This document shows positions 18,918 through 27,666 of a DNA stretch of 64,000 nt, piece after piece. The DNA is from Bosea beijingensis. GTDB lineage: Bacteria; Pseudomonadota; Alphaproteobacteria; Rhizobiales; Beijerinckiaceae. The stretch covers positions 5,219,256 through 5,283,255 of the forward strand of contig NZ_CP132359.1 of NCBI RefSeq assembly GCF_030758975.1, written 5' to 3'. The notes under the pieces were generated by a model. The model did not search any database, had not been told where the DNA came from, and was given only the letters and a program-made list of their open reading frames with translations. The translations under genes and the position numbers were made by a program. Positions within the stretch are counted from its first letter, which is position 1. Each line of letters begins with the position of its first letter.

Positions 18918-19667
18918 TCAGCCTTTCGAGAAGCGATGCAGGACGCGGCGCTCGATCAGGCGCACGGCCTCGTAGAGCAGCATTCCAAGGGCGATGATGA
19001 CGATGAAGAGCGCGAAGATCAGGCTCGAATCCATCACGCTCTGCGCGGCGATGATCGAGGCGCCGAGCCCGGTGCGCCCCCCGATGAACTCGCCGACGAC
19101 CGCGCCGACCAGTGCCAGCACGACCGCGACGCGCAGGCCCGCCATGATGACGGGCAGCGCCGCCGGCAGCTTGAGGCGCAGCAGGGTCTGGAGGCGGCCG
19201 GCGCCGAGCATGCGGAAGAGCTCGCGCCGGGAGGCATCGACCTCGCTGATGCCGGTCAGCGTGTTTTCCATCAGCGGGAAGAAGCAGATCAGCGCGGTGA
19301 TGACGACGGTCGGCGTCATGCCGAAGCCGAACCAGATGATGAAGAGCGGCCCGAGCGCGAGCTTCGGCACGAGCTGGCTCGCCAGTACATAGGGCCGCAG
19401 CAGGCGGCTCAGCGCCGGGAATTCCGCCAGCAGGATGCCGGTGCCGAGCCCGACGACGGCACCGATGCCGAGGCCCAGCGCCATTTCCGTGGCCGTTATC
19501 GCCAGATGCGGCCAGAGCCGCCCGGTCATGATCTCGCTCCACAGCGTCGCGAGCACGGCCGAGGGGGGCGGCAAAACGAGCGGCGACAGCCCGCCGAACC
19601 GGCACCAGGCTTCCCAACCGGCGATCAGGACGATGAGCAGCAGGAGCGAGGGCAGGCGGGCGATCAT
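18918..19667 (-). CDS. ABC transporter permease, ThiX/SsuC-like
   Basis: This 249-residue inner-membrane protein has six hydrophobic segments and the EAA loop (ASRRELFRMLGAGRLQTLLR) that docks to the ATPase. It overlaps the ATPase gene by four bases and ends seven bases before the binding-protein start. It belongs to the nitrate/sulfonate/pyrimidine-precursor permease family. A thiamin-precursor substrate is inferred from the riboswitch. Confidence 0.82.
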   Translation of the reverse strand: MIARLPSLLLLIVLIAGWEAWCRFGGLSPLVLPPPSAVLATLWSEIMTGRLWPHLAITATEMALGLGIGAVVGLGTGILLAEFPALSRLLRPYVLASQLVPKLALGPLFIIWFGFGMTPTVVITALICFFPLMENTLTGISEVDASRRELFRMLGAGRLQTLLRLKLPAALPVIMAGLRVAVVLALVGAVVGEFIGGRTGLGASIIAAQSVMDSSLIFALFIVIIALGMLLYEAVRLIERRVLHRFSKG

Positions 19668-20455
19668 GCCGCCGGCCTCCGGCTGACGGCGGCTGCGCCG
19701 TCCATTGCGTCGCGCAATTCGCGGCAGGCGGCGATGAAGCCGGGCGCATAGCGCATGTCGCGATGGCGCGGGCGGGCCAGCTCGATCCGGCGCACATGCG
19801 TCACGCGGCCGGCCGCCATCACCGCGACCGTATCGGCGAGATAGACGGCCTCGCCGATATCATGGGTGACGAAGAGCGCGGTGGTGCCGTTGAGCGCGCA
19901 GAGCCGCAGCAGGTCGTCCTGCAATTCCTCGCGCGTCAGGGCGTCGAGCGCGGCAAAGGGCTCGTCGAGGAGGAGCAGGTCGGGATTGCCGACCAGCGCG
20001 CGGGCAACCGCGACGCGGCTCTGCTGGCCGCCGGAGAGCTCGGCCGGCCGGCGCATCGCAAAATCGGCGAGGCCGACACGCTCCAGCAGGTCGAGCGCGG
20101 CATCCTTGTCAGCGATTGTCGGGCGGCGCTTCAGCGAGACCGGCAGCAGGACGTTGTCGAGGGCGCTCAGCCAGTCGAGCAGCGTCGGCGCCTGGAAGAC
20201 GAAGCCGGCGCGCAGGCTCGGGCCGGTCAGCGCCTCGCCGCCGATGCGGACCGTGCCTTCGGTCGGCATCAGCAGGCCGGCGGCGAGCTTGAGCAAGGTG
20301 GTCTTGCCGCAGCCGCTGCGGCCGAGCAGGCAATGGATCTCGCCGCGCGGGATCGTCCAGTCGACCGCGTCGACGACGGCCGGGCCGCTCGCGGCATAGC
20401 GATAGCTGGCGCGCTCGATGGTGACGAAGCCGGACCTGTGCGGTTCAGTCGACAT
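19664..20455 (-). CDS. ABC transporter ATP-binding protein, ThiZ/SsuB-like
   Basis: I place the start at ATG 20455 (about 263 residues), because a longer frame to 20542 would overlap the previous gene by nearly 100 bases; the chosen start overlaps it by only 11. Motifs are Walker A GRSGCGKTT, signature LSGGQQSR, Walker B LLLLDEPFAALD and the His switch FVTHDIGEAVYL. It energises the permease and binding protein encoded directly downstream. Confidence 0.85.
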   Translation of the reverse strand: MSTEPHRSGFVTIERASYRYAASGPAVVDAVDWTIPRGEIHCLLGRSGCGKTTLLKLAAGLLMPTEGTVRIGGEALTGPSLRAGFVFQAPTLLDWLSALDNVLLPVSLKRRPTIADKDAALDLLERVGLADFAMRRPAELSGGQQSRVAVARALVGNPDLLLLDEPFAALDALTREELQDDLLRLCALNGTTALFVTHDIGEAVYLADTVAVMAAGRVTHVRRIELARPRHRDMRYAPGFIAACRELRDAMDGAAAVSRRPAA

Positions 20456-21893
20456 AGGGCGCGAACCCTTCTGCCGCGGTTTCCGCCGATTGTTCGATCT
20501 CGGTGAAGGTGACGAGGTCGAGCAGGCTGAAGCGTCCGTCATGATGCCAGCCGGCCTCCGGCGCGGTCATGCGGCCGAGCGGGGCGATGCGGCTGACACC
20601 GATTGCGCCCAGTTGCTCGGAAAGCCGGAACAACCGCTCCGGCGAGGCTGCGACGCCGGCCGTCTGCAGGAAGCTGCGATAGGGCGCGACGAGGGCAGGG
20701 ACATCGTCGAGGCTCTCGACTGTGACGAGCTTGAGCGTGCGGTTGAGCCCGGTCGGACTCAGGGCTTCCGGCGTCTCGACATGGACGACGCTCCAGGCAT
20801 CGGTGGGGTCGCCGAGAAGGTTGGCCGTGCCGTCCATCGCGCGGGTTTCCTGCGCCGCGCGCCATGACACGATCGAGGCGGCTTCGCCCTGTGAAAGAGC
20901 GCGGCGCGGATGGCGAGAGGCGAGGGCGGCAAGCTCCTGCGCGACGTAGCGGGCGAACTCTGTGGGATCGACTCGCCCGCCGCGCTCGATGAAGAGCATC
21001 TGCGGCGAGTAGCAGCCTTGCTGCTCGTAGCGGGTGACGTCATGGGCCGCGAGGCGGGCGAGGGCAGGGGCCTTGCGGCTGTCGAGCGCCTCGCGTGCAA
21101 TCACGCCGAAGCCGATCTTGTGGCCATGCGGCAGGAAGCGCGTGGTGATCGGCAGCTTGGCGCGCAGCGCCGTCAGGGTCTTGTTGCCGCCATACGTCAT
21201 GACGGTTTCGGCCTCGCGCAGGAAGATCGGCTCGGTGGTCGCCTCGCCGCCCTTCCACCAGGTGATGGCGAGGCATTCGCCGATCTCGGGATCGACCTCT
21301 GCGAGCAGGCTGGCGAACCATCCGGCCGTCAGCGGCTCGGCCGAGGCGAGCTTGCCGATGCTGCCGGCCTTGACCAGCAATCCGCAGATCAGGCTCCAGA
21401 GCGAGAGCGCCGGGACATTGCCGGCCCAGACATGCAGCAGGAGCTGCGGACCATGAGCGCGCAGATAACCGCCCTTGGGCGTCGGCTGGAAACCGTCGAG
21501 CACGGCGGGATTGGCGAAATCCTCCGCCAGGAAGCGCTGGAGCTGCGGCTTGCGGAAGGTCTTGAGATAGCCGGTCAGGCCGAGGCGCACCGTCTCGCGA
21601 TCATAGCCGGTGACGATCGGCAACAGGTGCTCGGCCTTGCGCCGCAGCGGGTGCGTGCGATCGAGCAGGCGCGCGATGGCGGCATCGATCGCGGCGACGA
21701 TGCGGGCCGTCTCCATCCGCTTCAGCCGGGCGCGGGCATTGTCGCGCACATGCGCGCAGAGCGTTGCCGCCTGCGCTTCGTCGAGTTCCGGCAGCGCGAT
21801 GACGGCACTCTCGCCCCAGGCGCTGTGGCTGACTTCGCGCCAGCGCAGTGCTTCGCGATTCAGGCCCGGCAGGTGGCCCGCATGCTCGATCAC
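20445..21893 (-). CDS. LuxC-like acyl-CoA/acyl-enzyme reductase
   Basis: This 482-residue protein belongs to the LuxC acyl-CoA reductase family, an aldehyde-dehydrogenase-like fold that reduces activated carboxylates to aldehydes with NADPH. The nucleophile is about Cys294 in YEQQGCYSPQMLFIE, as in LuxC. HVWAGNVPALSLWSLICGLL and MTYGGNKTLTALRAKLP fit the nucleotide-binding half. It lies five bases after the LuxE-like gene. No luciferase (luxAB) or LuxD-like transferase gene lies nearby, so a bioluminescence role is excluded by context. A thiamin-related carboxylate is the suggested substrate. Confidence 0.82.
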   Translation of the reverse strand: MIEHAGHLPGLNREALRWREVSHSAWGESAVIALPELDEAQAATLCAHVRDNARARLKRMETARIVAAIDAAIARLLDRTHPLRRKAEHLLPIVTGYDRETVRLGLTGYLKTFRKPQLQRFLAEDFANPAVLDGFQPTPKGGYLRAHGPQLLLHVWAGNVPALSLWSLICGLLVKAGSIGKLASAEPLTAGWFASLLAEVDPEIGECLAITWWKGGEATTEPIFLREAETVMTYGGNKTLTALRAKLPITTRFLPHGHKIGFGVIAREALDSRKAPALARLAAHDVTRYEQQGCYSPQMLFIERGGRVDPTEFARYVAQELAALASRHPRRALSQGEAASIVSWRAAQETRAMDGTANLLGDPTDAWSVVHVETPEALSPTGLNRTLKLVTVESLDDVPALVAPYRSFLQTAGVAASPERLFRLSEQLGAIGVSRIAPLGRMTAPEAGWHHDGRFSLLDLVTFTEIEQSAETAAEGFAPYVD

Positions 21894-21898
21894 CGTGG

Positions 21899-22975
21899 TC
21901 AGCCCCGTGCTGCCGCGAGGAATTCGGCGACCGCGACCGAGCAGCCCTTCGAGGCCTCGCCATCGACGCGGCCGAGCAGCTTGAACCCGCCGGGCACGAT
22001 CTCGCCGGCATCCTCGGTCAGGATCGCCGCGACGCAGTTGAAATGGGCGAGGTCGTGATGGACGATCACGCCGCGCTGGCCTTGAGGCAGGTCAGCCCCG
22101 GTCAGCGGATCGACCACGCGGCTGCGGATCCAGTGTGGTCCGGATTTCACGGACGGGCAGACGGCGTTGCCGTCGTCATAGAGCTGCGAGCTGAGCTCAG
22201 TCATCCCGTACATGTTGATGCAGGACGCGCGCGGCACGCCGAAGGCGCTGGCGAGCCCGTCATAGAACTCGTCCGGTCCCAACTCGCGCGACTGGCCCTT
22301 GAAACCGCCGGTATCGAGGATGCGGCTGCCTTCCGGCAGGGCGAAGCGCCGGCCGCTCGCGGCGAGCGCGTCCAGCACGGGCACGAAGGAATAGCTCGCG
22401 CCAAGCAGGGCGTAGGGCTCGCCGCTTGTCTCCGCTTGCTCCAGCGCCGACAGAAGCCCGTCCAGGTCGAGCCCGGCCGAATTGATGAAGGTCTCGGAAT
22501 CCGCCGTGCCGCATTCGCGCTTGGCGAGTGAGAGATAGGTGGCGAGCGAAGAATTCGGCAGCTCCGTCTCGTTCGGGAAGAGAATGCCCATGCGGATGCG
22601 CTCGCGGCCCTGCATGAAGCGCGCGCGGAAATTCACCAGCATCGAGCGCTTCCAGACGTCGAGCGTCGGGTGATAGCTGCGGCCGCGAATGCCTTGCGTC
22701 GTGCCGCTGGTCATGAAGACGTGGCTTGCCTGCTCAGGCGGGCTGCAACTCAGCGTCAGGTCCTTGAAGGCGGTGATCGGTACGGCCGGGATAGCGCGCC
22801 AGTGCCGGACGGAAAGCGGCGTGCGGCCGCGCTGCAGGCAGAAGCGCTTATAGGGCTCGTTGTTGCGGAACTGATAGGCGAAGACCTTGAGCGCCATCGC
22901 CTCGAATTCGGCTTCCGACGCGTCGGGAAGCGCGATGAACGCCGATAGCGCCGCGATGATCTCGGCTTGCGTCAC
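21899..22975 (-). CDS. LuxE-like acyl-protein synthetase / AMP-dependent carboxylate-activating enzyme
   Basis: The 358-residue product matches the LuxE acyl-protein synthetase family. It has the adenylation motifs TSGTTQG (from about residue 89) and MYGMTELSSQLYD, and a C-terminal RVDGEASKGCSV whose Cys (about 345) corresponds to the acyl-carrying cysteine of LuxE. The reaction would be acid plus ATP to acyl-AMP, then transfer to this cysteine and on to the LuxC-like partner. Translation starts at GTG 22975 after GGAG. It is the first gene after the TPP riboswitch, 105 bases downstream. Confidence 0.8.
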   Translation of the reverse strand: MTQAEIIAALSAFIALPDASEAEFEAMALKVFAYQFRNNEPYKRFCLQRGRTPLSVRHWRAIPAVPITAFKDLTLSCSPPEQASHVFMTSGTTQGIRGRSYHPTLDVWKRSMLVNFRARFMQGRERIRMGILFPNETELPNSSLATYLSLAKRECGTADSETFINSAGLDLDGLLSALEQAETSGEPYALLGASYSFVPVLDALAASGRRFALPEGSRILDTGGFKGQSRELGPDEFYDGLASAFGVPRASCINMYGMTELSSQLYDDGNAVCPSVKSGPHWIRSRVVDPLTGADLPQGQRGVIVHHDLAHFNCVAAILTEDAGEIVPGGFKLLGRVDGEASKGCSVAVAEFLAAARG

Positions 22976-23080
22976 TTAAACCCACTCCGTTCGGACGCGC
23001 GGCCAGGCCGGGAGCGTCGATCGCTGGAGGATCACGAGCGCAAGCTGGAATCAGGGCCTGTGACGGCCGCATGTCCCGCA

Positions 23081-23187
23081 TCCCTACGCCGGTATGATCC
23101 GGATCAGGTTCGGAGGGTCACCGCGTTGCTTGGGCTCGAAAGCCCGGCCGGCGGAATCTCAGCCTCCTAGCGAGGCCCCCCTGGGAA
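23081..23187 (-). promoter_or_regulatory. TPP riboswitch (THI element)
   Basis: On the minus strand the segment contains the conserved THI-element blocks: GGAGGCTGAGATTCC near the 5' side, GGTGACCCTCCGAACCTGAT then CCGGATCATACCGGCGTAGG and GA at the 3' side. TCCC and GGGA at the two ends form the P1 closing stem, and a GC-rich hairpin (GGGCTTTCGAGCCC) fills the variable P3a position. It lies 105 bases upstream of the LuxE-like gene, and the seven minus-strand genes after it are closely spaced. Thiamin pyrophosphate is expected to repress them. Confidence 0.93.
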
Positions 23188-23376
23188 CGGATGCAGATGA
23201 CGAGCGGCGGGCCCCGCTGTCAAGCGATAACGATACGACGTCACGGCGATGGCAGAGATCGACGCGGCGGGCCGTCGGGAAGAAGCCAATTCCGGTTTTG
23301 CGGGGATTGCGCTATGCCGCACATGCGAACAGCAATCCACGAGTTGCCATGAAGAGGCGGCTCCAGGGAGTGACCG

Positions 23377-23712
23377 ATGAAGATCGTAATGGTTGGGTCT
23401 GGCTATGTGGGGTTGGTCTCCGGGGCTTGCTTTGCGGATTTCGGGCATGACGTGGTGTGCGTCGACAAGGTCGAGGCCAAGGTCGCGGCGCTGAAGCGCG
23501 GCGAGATCCCGATCTTCGAGCCCGGCCTGTCGGAACTGGTGCGCAGCAACGCGGCGGCGGGGCGCCTGTCCTTCACCACCGATCTCGCCGGGCCCGTCGC
23601 GGACGCGGATGCGGTGTTCATCGCGGTCGGCACGCCCTCGCGCCGCGGCGACGGCTTCGCCGATTTGTCCTATGTCTATGCCGCGACCCGCGAGATCGCC
23701 GGGGCGATCCAA
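23377..23712 (+). pseudogene. ugd: UDP-glucose 6-dehydrogenase, N-terminal fragment
   Basis: About 112 codons encode the N-terminal Rossmann domain of a UDP-glucose/GDP-mannose dehydrogenase. They include MKIVMVGSGYVGLVSGACFA, EIPIFEPGLSELVRSN, DADAVFIAVGTPS and SYVYAATREIAGAI. Homology stops abruptly after GAIQ, where the family would continue with the strand and STVPVGT motif, and Gly/Asn-coding repeats begin. The remaining ~320 residues (central and UDP-binding domains with the catalytic Cys) are not found in the window. The frame stays open through the repeats into the CHASE2 gene. Confidence 0.8.
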
Positions 23713-24070
23713 CGGAAACGGCGGCAACAACGGCAACGGGAATGGGAACAGCGGGAACGGCAACGGAAACGGGGGCAACAACGGCAACGGGAATGGGAAC
23801 AACGGGAACGGCAACGGAAACGGGGGCAACAACGGCACCGGGAATGGGACCAACGGGAACGGCAACGGAAACGGGGGCAACAACGGCACCGGGAATGGGA
23901 CCAACGGGAACGGCAACGGAAACGGGGGCAACAACGGCACCGGGAATGGGACCAACGGGAACGGCAACGGAAACGGGGGCAACAACGGCAACGGGAATGG
24001 GAACAACGGGAACGGCGGCAACAACGGGAACGGGAACAACGGGAACGGCAACGGAAACGGCAAGAAGTAG
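23609..24070 (+). other. Gly/Asn-rich reading frame through the repeat block
   Basis: In the second frame the repeat block encodes GNGNGGNNGTGNGTN-type sequence and ends in GNGNGKK and a TAG at 24068-24070, as the C-terminus of a Gly/Asn-rich surface or secreted protein would. The part before 23711 in this frame overlaps the ugd fragment and looks non-coding. I take it as the 3' end of a truncated Gly/Asn-rich protein gene joined to ugd. Confidence 0.4.
23723..24060 (+). repeat. 51-bp tandem repeat, about 6.5 copies
   Basis: Units of 51 bases (17 codons) begin at 23723, 23774, 23825, 23876, 23927 and 23978, with a shortened unit and a variant tail to 24060. Units 3-5 appear identical; others differ by A/C exchanges that change Asn to Thr. 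No stop occurs in the ugd frame, where the repeats read as Arg/Gln/Glu/Trp-rich (GQQRHREWDQRERQRKR). Confidence 0.95.
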
Positions 24071-24102
24071 CCAGGCTGGCTTCCGGCGCACGGGGGAAGA
24101 AG

Positions 24103-26835
24103 ATGTCGCGTCTGCGTATCCACCTGCTGGTCGGGATCGTGCTCTCTGCCCTCGTGCTGTCAGGCGGGCATGGCTGGCTACGGGAACGACTGATCGATCT
24201 GCGCTACGGTCTGCTGACCCGGCCCGCCTCCGCCACTATCGCGCTCGTTGAAATCGATCCGCCGTCGATCTCCGCAATTGGGCAGTGGCCCTGGCCGCGC
24301 AGCGTTCACGCTAAGCTGCTGCAGGCGCTCGAAAAGGCGGGTGTCAGCGATGTCGTCTTCGACGTGGATTTCAGCTCCCCGTCCAATAGTCAGGATGACG
24401 CGGCATTTGCGTCGGCCCTGGAGGCGGCCGGCGGTTCCACGATCCTTCCGGCCTTTCGTCAGCGGCATAGCCCGAGCGCCGATGGGAAATCGATCTACAT
24501 CAATCGCCCGATTGCCGCCTTCGCCCAGCATTCATGGTCCGGACTCGTCAATGTCCTGCCGGATAGGGACGGGGTCATTCGGCGTTATCCGTTCGGCGCG
24601 CGCATCAACGGCGAATTCATCCCGTCCGTGGGGTCGCTGCTCGCGAGCCGGCACGACGACACTGCGCCGAGCTTCCGGATCGACTTCGGCATCCGAACTG
24701 AAACGGTCCCGTCCGTGCCGGTCATCAACGTTCTCAATTCCGATGCGAGGGCATTGGCGACCCTTCAAGGCAAACGCGTCATCGTCTCGGGGACAGCCGC
24801 CGAACTCGGTGACCATTTTCTGACACCCAACGGCAGGATCATGCCGGGATCGATGATCCAGGTGCTCGCCGCCGAGTCGATCCTTCAGGGACGCGCGATC
24901 GGCCTAACCTCGCGCTATACCTCGCTTGCTAGCCTCTTCATCATATCGCTTGGCGTGACGTGGGCGTGGCGCCGGCTCAGCGTCGGCAAACTCGCAACGA
25001 GCATGATTGTCATCGCCATCGCGACCGAGACCACCGCGTTTGTCGTGCAGATGCACTGGCCGATCGCGATCGACACGACGCTCGTTGTCGCCGCAGGGCT
25101 GACCTATGCACTGGCCGCTGCGCTCGATGAGATCGACATACGCGGGCTGCTGCGAATGGTCGCGGAGCGCCGCTTCCATCGCATCGCCATGTCGCTTCGC
25201 GACGGGCTGGTCTGCACCGATGCGGCGGGCCGTATCACACTCTGGAATAACGGTGCGCAGAGCATCTTCGGCTACAATTCGGACGAGATTATCGGCAAGC
25301 CGTTCGAGACCTTGTTGGCAGGGCAGGAAAAACGGTCTGGCGTAGGGCCATTCGGCTTGAGCGACCTACCAAGGAGCGCCCTGCAAGACGGCGGTGGCAT
25401 CCTGACCGAACTTGTCGGCTTGCGATCGAACGGAGAAATGTTCGATCTGGAATGCAGTCTCTCAGGATGGGAGACGCCCGAGGGCTTTCAGCACGGCGCC
25501 GTTCTGCGCGACATCTCGCAGCGCAAGCGCCAGCAGGAGCGCATTCGCTACCTCGCCGAATGCGACCCGATATCCGGGTTGCCCAATCGCAACTCGCTGC
25601 TTGCGACCCTGGATCGTGAGCATCGCGATGGTCGCGCCGGGAACGCTGCCATCGTTCTGCTGTCCATTGATCGCTATCGACAGATCACGCAGCTTCACGG
25701 CGCCTCGGCAGCCGACGCCATAGCGATAGCTGTTGCTCGCCGCCTTCAGAGGCTTTTCCCCGACAGTCCGATGATTGCACGCCTTGCCGGTGACGAGTTC
25801 GCAATTCTGGCGTCATCACCGAATGAAGCCGAGGACGTTGCCGCCGCGGCAATGGAGACGTTCCGGCAGGAGGCGATCACGTTCGGCGATCGTGCTCGCC
25901 GCGTGCCCCTGTCGATTGGCATTGCCAACAAGGCCGAGGCGACCGACGCGGAGAACTGGCTGGGCAACGGGCAGTTCGCCCTCTCCGCGGCCAAGGCTGC
26001 AGCAGCTGCCGAACCAAAGACCTACGAGCCCGACATGCGCGCTGCGATCGAGCGTCGTGAGGTTCTGGAGGCGGAGCTGCGGCTTGCCCTGCAACGCAAC
26101 GAGTTCGAGCTGTTCTATCAGCCGCAGACCGATCTGCGCAGCGGAGCGGTTATCGGTGCCGAAGCGCTAATCCGCTGGCACCATCCCGAACGTGGGTTTG
26201 TCTCCCCCGGCGAGTTCATGCCGGTGGTCAATACGAGCTCCCTTTCCGAGAGTGTCGCAGCGTGGGTCCTGGAAACGGCCTGTCGGCAAGCCGCTGCCTG
26301 GCAGCAACGCGGCAACCCGATCCGCATCGGGATCAACCTGACGCAGTCGCAGTTCACGGTCGGCGATCTGGTCGCGGACGTTAAAACCCACCTCGACAGC
26401 CTGGCGCTGCGTCCCGATCTCATCGAACTGGAAGTGACCGAGGACATCATCCTGGAAAGCGCCGGCGCCGCGCAGGCCATGCTCGGTTCGCTGCGGGCCC
26501 TTGGCGTCAAAATCGCCTTCGACGATTTCGGCACGGGTTACGGCAGTCTGACCTACCTCAAGGCATTCCCGCTCGACACCATCAAGATCGACCAGTCATT
26601 TGTGCGCAACCTTGTGCCCGGCAGCGACGATGCGGCGATCGTCCGCGCCACGATAAGGCTAGGTCATGCACTCGGCCTGTCTGTCATCGCCGAGGGCATA
26701 GAGACGGAACAGGTCGCAGCGATGCTTACCGCAGAGGGCTGCGACGAGGGCCAAGGCTATCTGATCAGCCGTCCGATCCGAGCTGCGGAGTTTGAGAAGC
26801 GCTTCCTACGGCCCTCTACCGAACTCGCTGCCTAA
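24103..26835 (+). CDS. CHASE2-PAS-GGDEF-EAL membrane protein, probable c-di-GMP phosphodiesterase
   Basis: I start at ATG 24103 (GGGGGAAGAAG upstream), giving 910 residues; the frame is also open upstream through the repeats to 23377. A transmembrane helix is followed by a CHASE2 sensor (ALVEIDPPSISAIGQWPWPR, VVFDVDFSSP), further transmembrane helices near residues 265-350, a PAS domain (~360-475), a GGDEF domain and an EAL domain. The GGDEF motif is AGDEF (562-566), so cyclase activity is doubtful. The EAL domain keeps EALIRW (Glu687), NLTQSQF, EVTEDIIL, DDFGTGYGSL and KIDQSFV and should hydrolyse c-di-GMP. Confidence 0.88.
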   Translation: MSRLRIHLLVGIVLSALVLSGGHGWLRERLIDLRYGLLTRPASATIALVEIDPPSISAIGQWPWPRSVHAKLLQALEKAGVSDVVFDVDFSSPSNSQDDAAFASALEAAGGSTILPAFRQRHSPSADGKSIYINRPIAAFAQHSWSGLVNVLPDRDGVIRRYPFGARINGEFIPSVGSLLASRHDDTAPSFRIDFGIRTETVPSVPVINVLNSDARALATLQGKRVIVSGTAAELGDHFLTPNGRIMPGSMIQVLAAESILQGRAIGLTSRYTSLASLFIISLGVTWAWRRLSVGKLATSMIVIAIATETTAFVVQMHWPIAIDTTLVVAAGLTYALAAALDEIDIRGLLRMVAERRFHRIAMSLRDGLVCTDAAGRITLWNNGAQSIFGYNSDEIIGKPFETLLAGQEKRSGVGPFGLSDLPRSALQDGGGILTELVGLRSNGEMFDLECSLSGWETPEGFQHGAVLRDISQRKRQQERIRYLAECDPISGLPNRNSLLATLDREHRDGRAGNAAIVLLSIDRYRQITQLHGASAADAIAIAVARRLQRLFPDSPMIARLAGDEFAILASSPNEAEDVAAAAMETFRQEAITFGDRARRVPLSIGIANKAEATDAENWLGNGQFALSAAKAAAAAEPKTYEPDMRAAIERREVLEAELRLALQRNEFELFYQPQTDLRSGAVIGAEALIRWHHPERGFVSPGEFMPVVNTSSLSESVAAWVLETACRQAAAWQQRGNPIRIGINLTQSQFTVGDLVADVKTHLDSLALRPDLIELEVTEDIILESAGAAQAMLGSLRALGVKIAFDDFGTGYGSLTYLKAFPLDTIKIDQSFVRNLVPGSDDAAIVRATIRLGHALGLSVIAEGIETEQVAAMLTAEGCDEGQGYLISRPIRAAEFEKRFLRPSTELAA

Positions 26836-26941
26836 CGGCACCGGTCACGGGTCAGGCATAGGCCGGATGTCGGAAGTTGGCGCGATTGCACCGCCGATAA
26901 GGTAAAATAGCTTCGGATACGGCTCCAATTTTGGATGCGTC

Positions 26942-27281
26942 ATGCCTGTCGAAGCTCAACAGATCGATCAGCGCCCCGCGTGGAACATCGGTCGTATCGT
27001 TGGTCGCAAGCCGCCACTTGCGCCACGCCACATCTGGGCAATCCGAACACGTTTGCAGCAAGATCGGCGGGTTCGAGACCTGGCGATGTTCAATCTCGAC
27101 AGTAAGCTGCGAGGCTGTGACCTGGTTCGCCTGCGTGTGGGCGATGTCGTACTTTGGCGGAACCGTGAGGTTTGGGACGTCGATCGTCCAGCAGATGACC
27201 GCTAGACCTGGTCCACTCGAGCTGACGGACCCGACTCGGGAAGCGCTGACCGCCTGGCTCAGAATGCGTCCGAACGAGTAA
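26942..27281 (+). pseudogene. Tyrosine-recombinase/integrase remnant
   Basis: The first frame reads RPAWNIGRIVGRK, RHIWAIRTRLQ, RRVRDLAMFNLDSKLRGCDL and VRLRVGDVV, the catalytic-domain start of a phage-type integrase common in proteobacterial plasmids and islands. After about 27150 the homology moves to another frame (TSIVQQMTARPGPLELTDPT, REALTAWLRMRPNE). The C-terminal catalytic Arg-His-Arg-Tyr part is missing. It is therefore both frameshifted and truncated. Confidence 0.65.
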
Positions 27282-27666
27282 GGCGATTGCATTTTCCCCA
27301 GTCGCAGCCGGACGGGTGACCATGTGAAACATGGTAATATGGCCGCTTGCTCGATGATTGGGTCTCGCTGATTGGGCTGGATTCTCGGCGCGCCATGCGG
27401 GCGCTGGCCAATCGGCTTCATTGGCGGGCCAGGCGGAGGGGAAACGAGCGAAAGTGCTCGCGTTTCGCGAGGCGACAGGGGCTCTTCGCTCCGCGTTTTG
27501 AGCGCGTATGCGCCGACCGCCTGTCGGCGGCGCCCATCCCAGATCTCCTCCAAGCAGGCCGGCTGTGGAAACGCTGCGCCGCATCCTCATCCGCAACGTC
27601 GTTCGGCACGGTCGCCCACCATGACACGGCAGCCGCAATCGTTATCGCAAGCGGCACAAGGTTCCG
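27282..27666. other. Intergenic stretch between integrase and nspC remnants
   Basis: No gene is supported here. A perfect short hairpin lies at about 27319-27333 (CCATGT GAA ACATGG), and another imperfect one (GAAACGAGC / GCTCGCGTTTC) lies near 27440. Neither has a T-tract. Confidence 0.4.

Noticed and set aside
18127..19797. A 556-codon minus-strand frame overlapping the transporter genes
   Set aside because: Shadow frame: low-complexity Arg/Pro/Ala-rich translation, while the overlapping substrate-binding protein and permease have full family motifs.
20445..22975. Possible bioluminescence (lux) operon because of LuxE-like and LuxC-like genes
   Set aside because: No luciferase, transferase or lux regulator genes are present, and a TPP riboswitch controls the operon. 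These families have many non-luminescent members.
23723..24060. Regular repeats that might be taken for a CRISPR array
   Set aside because: The units are contiguous 51-mers without spacers, and no cas gene lies nearby.
23167..24123. A minus-strand frame rich in Pro-Phe-Leu repeats
   Set aside because: It is the antisense translation of the 51-bp repeat block and the ugd fragment; there is no start signal, and its 5' part lies over the riboswitch side.
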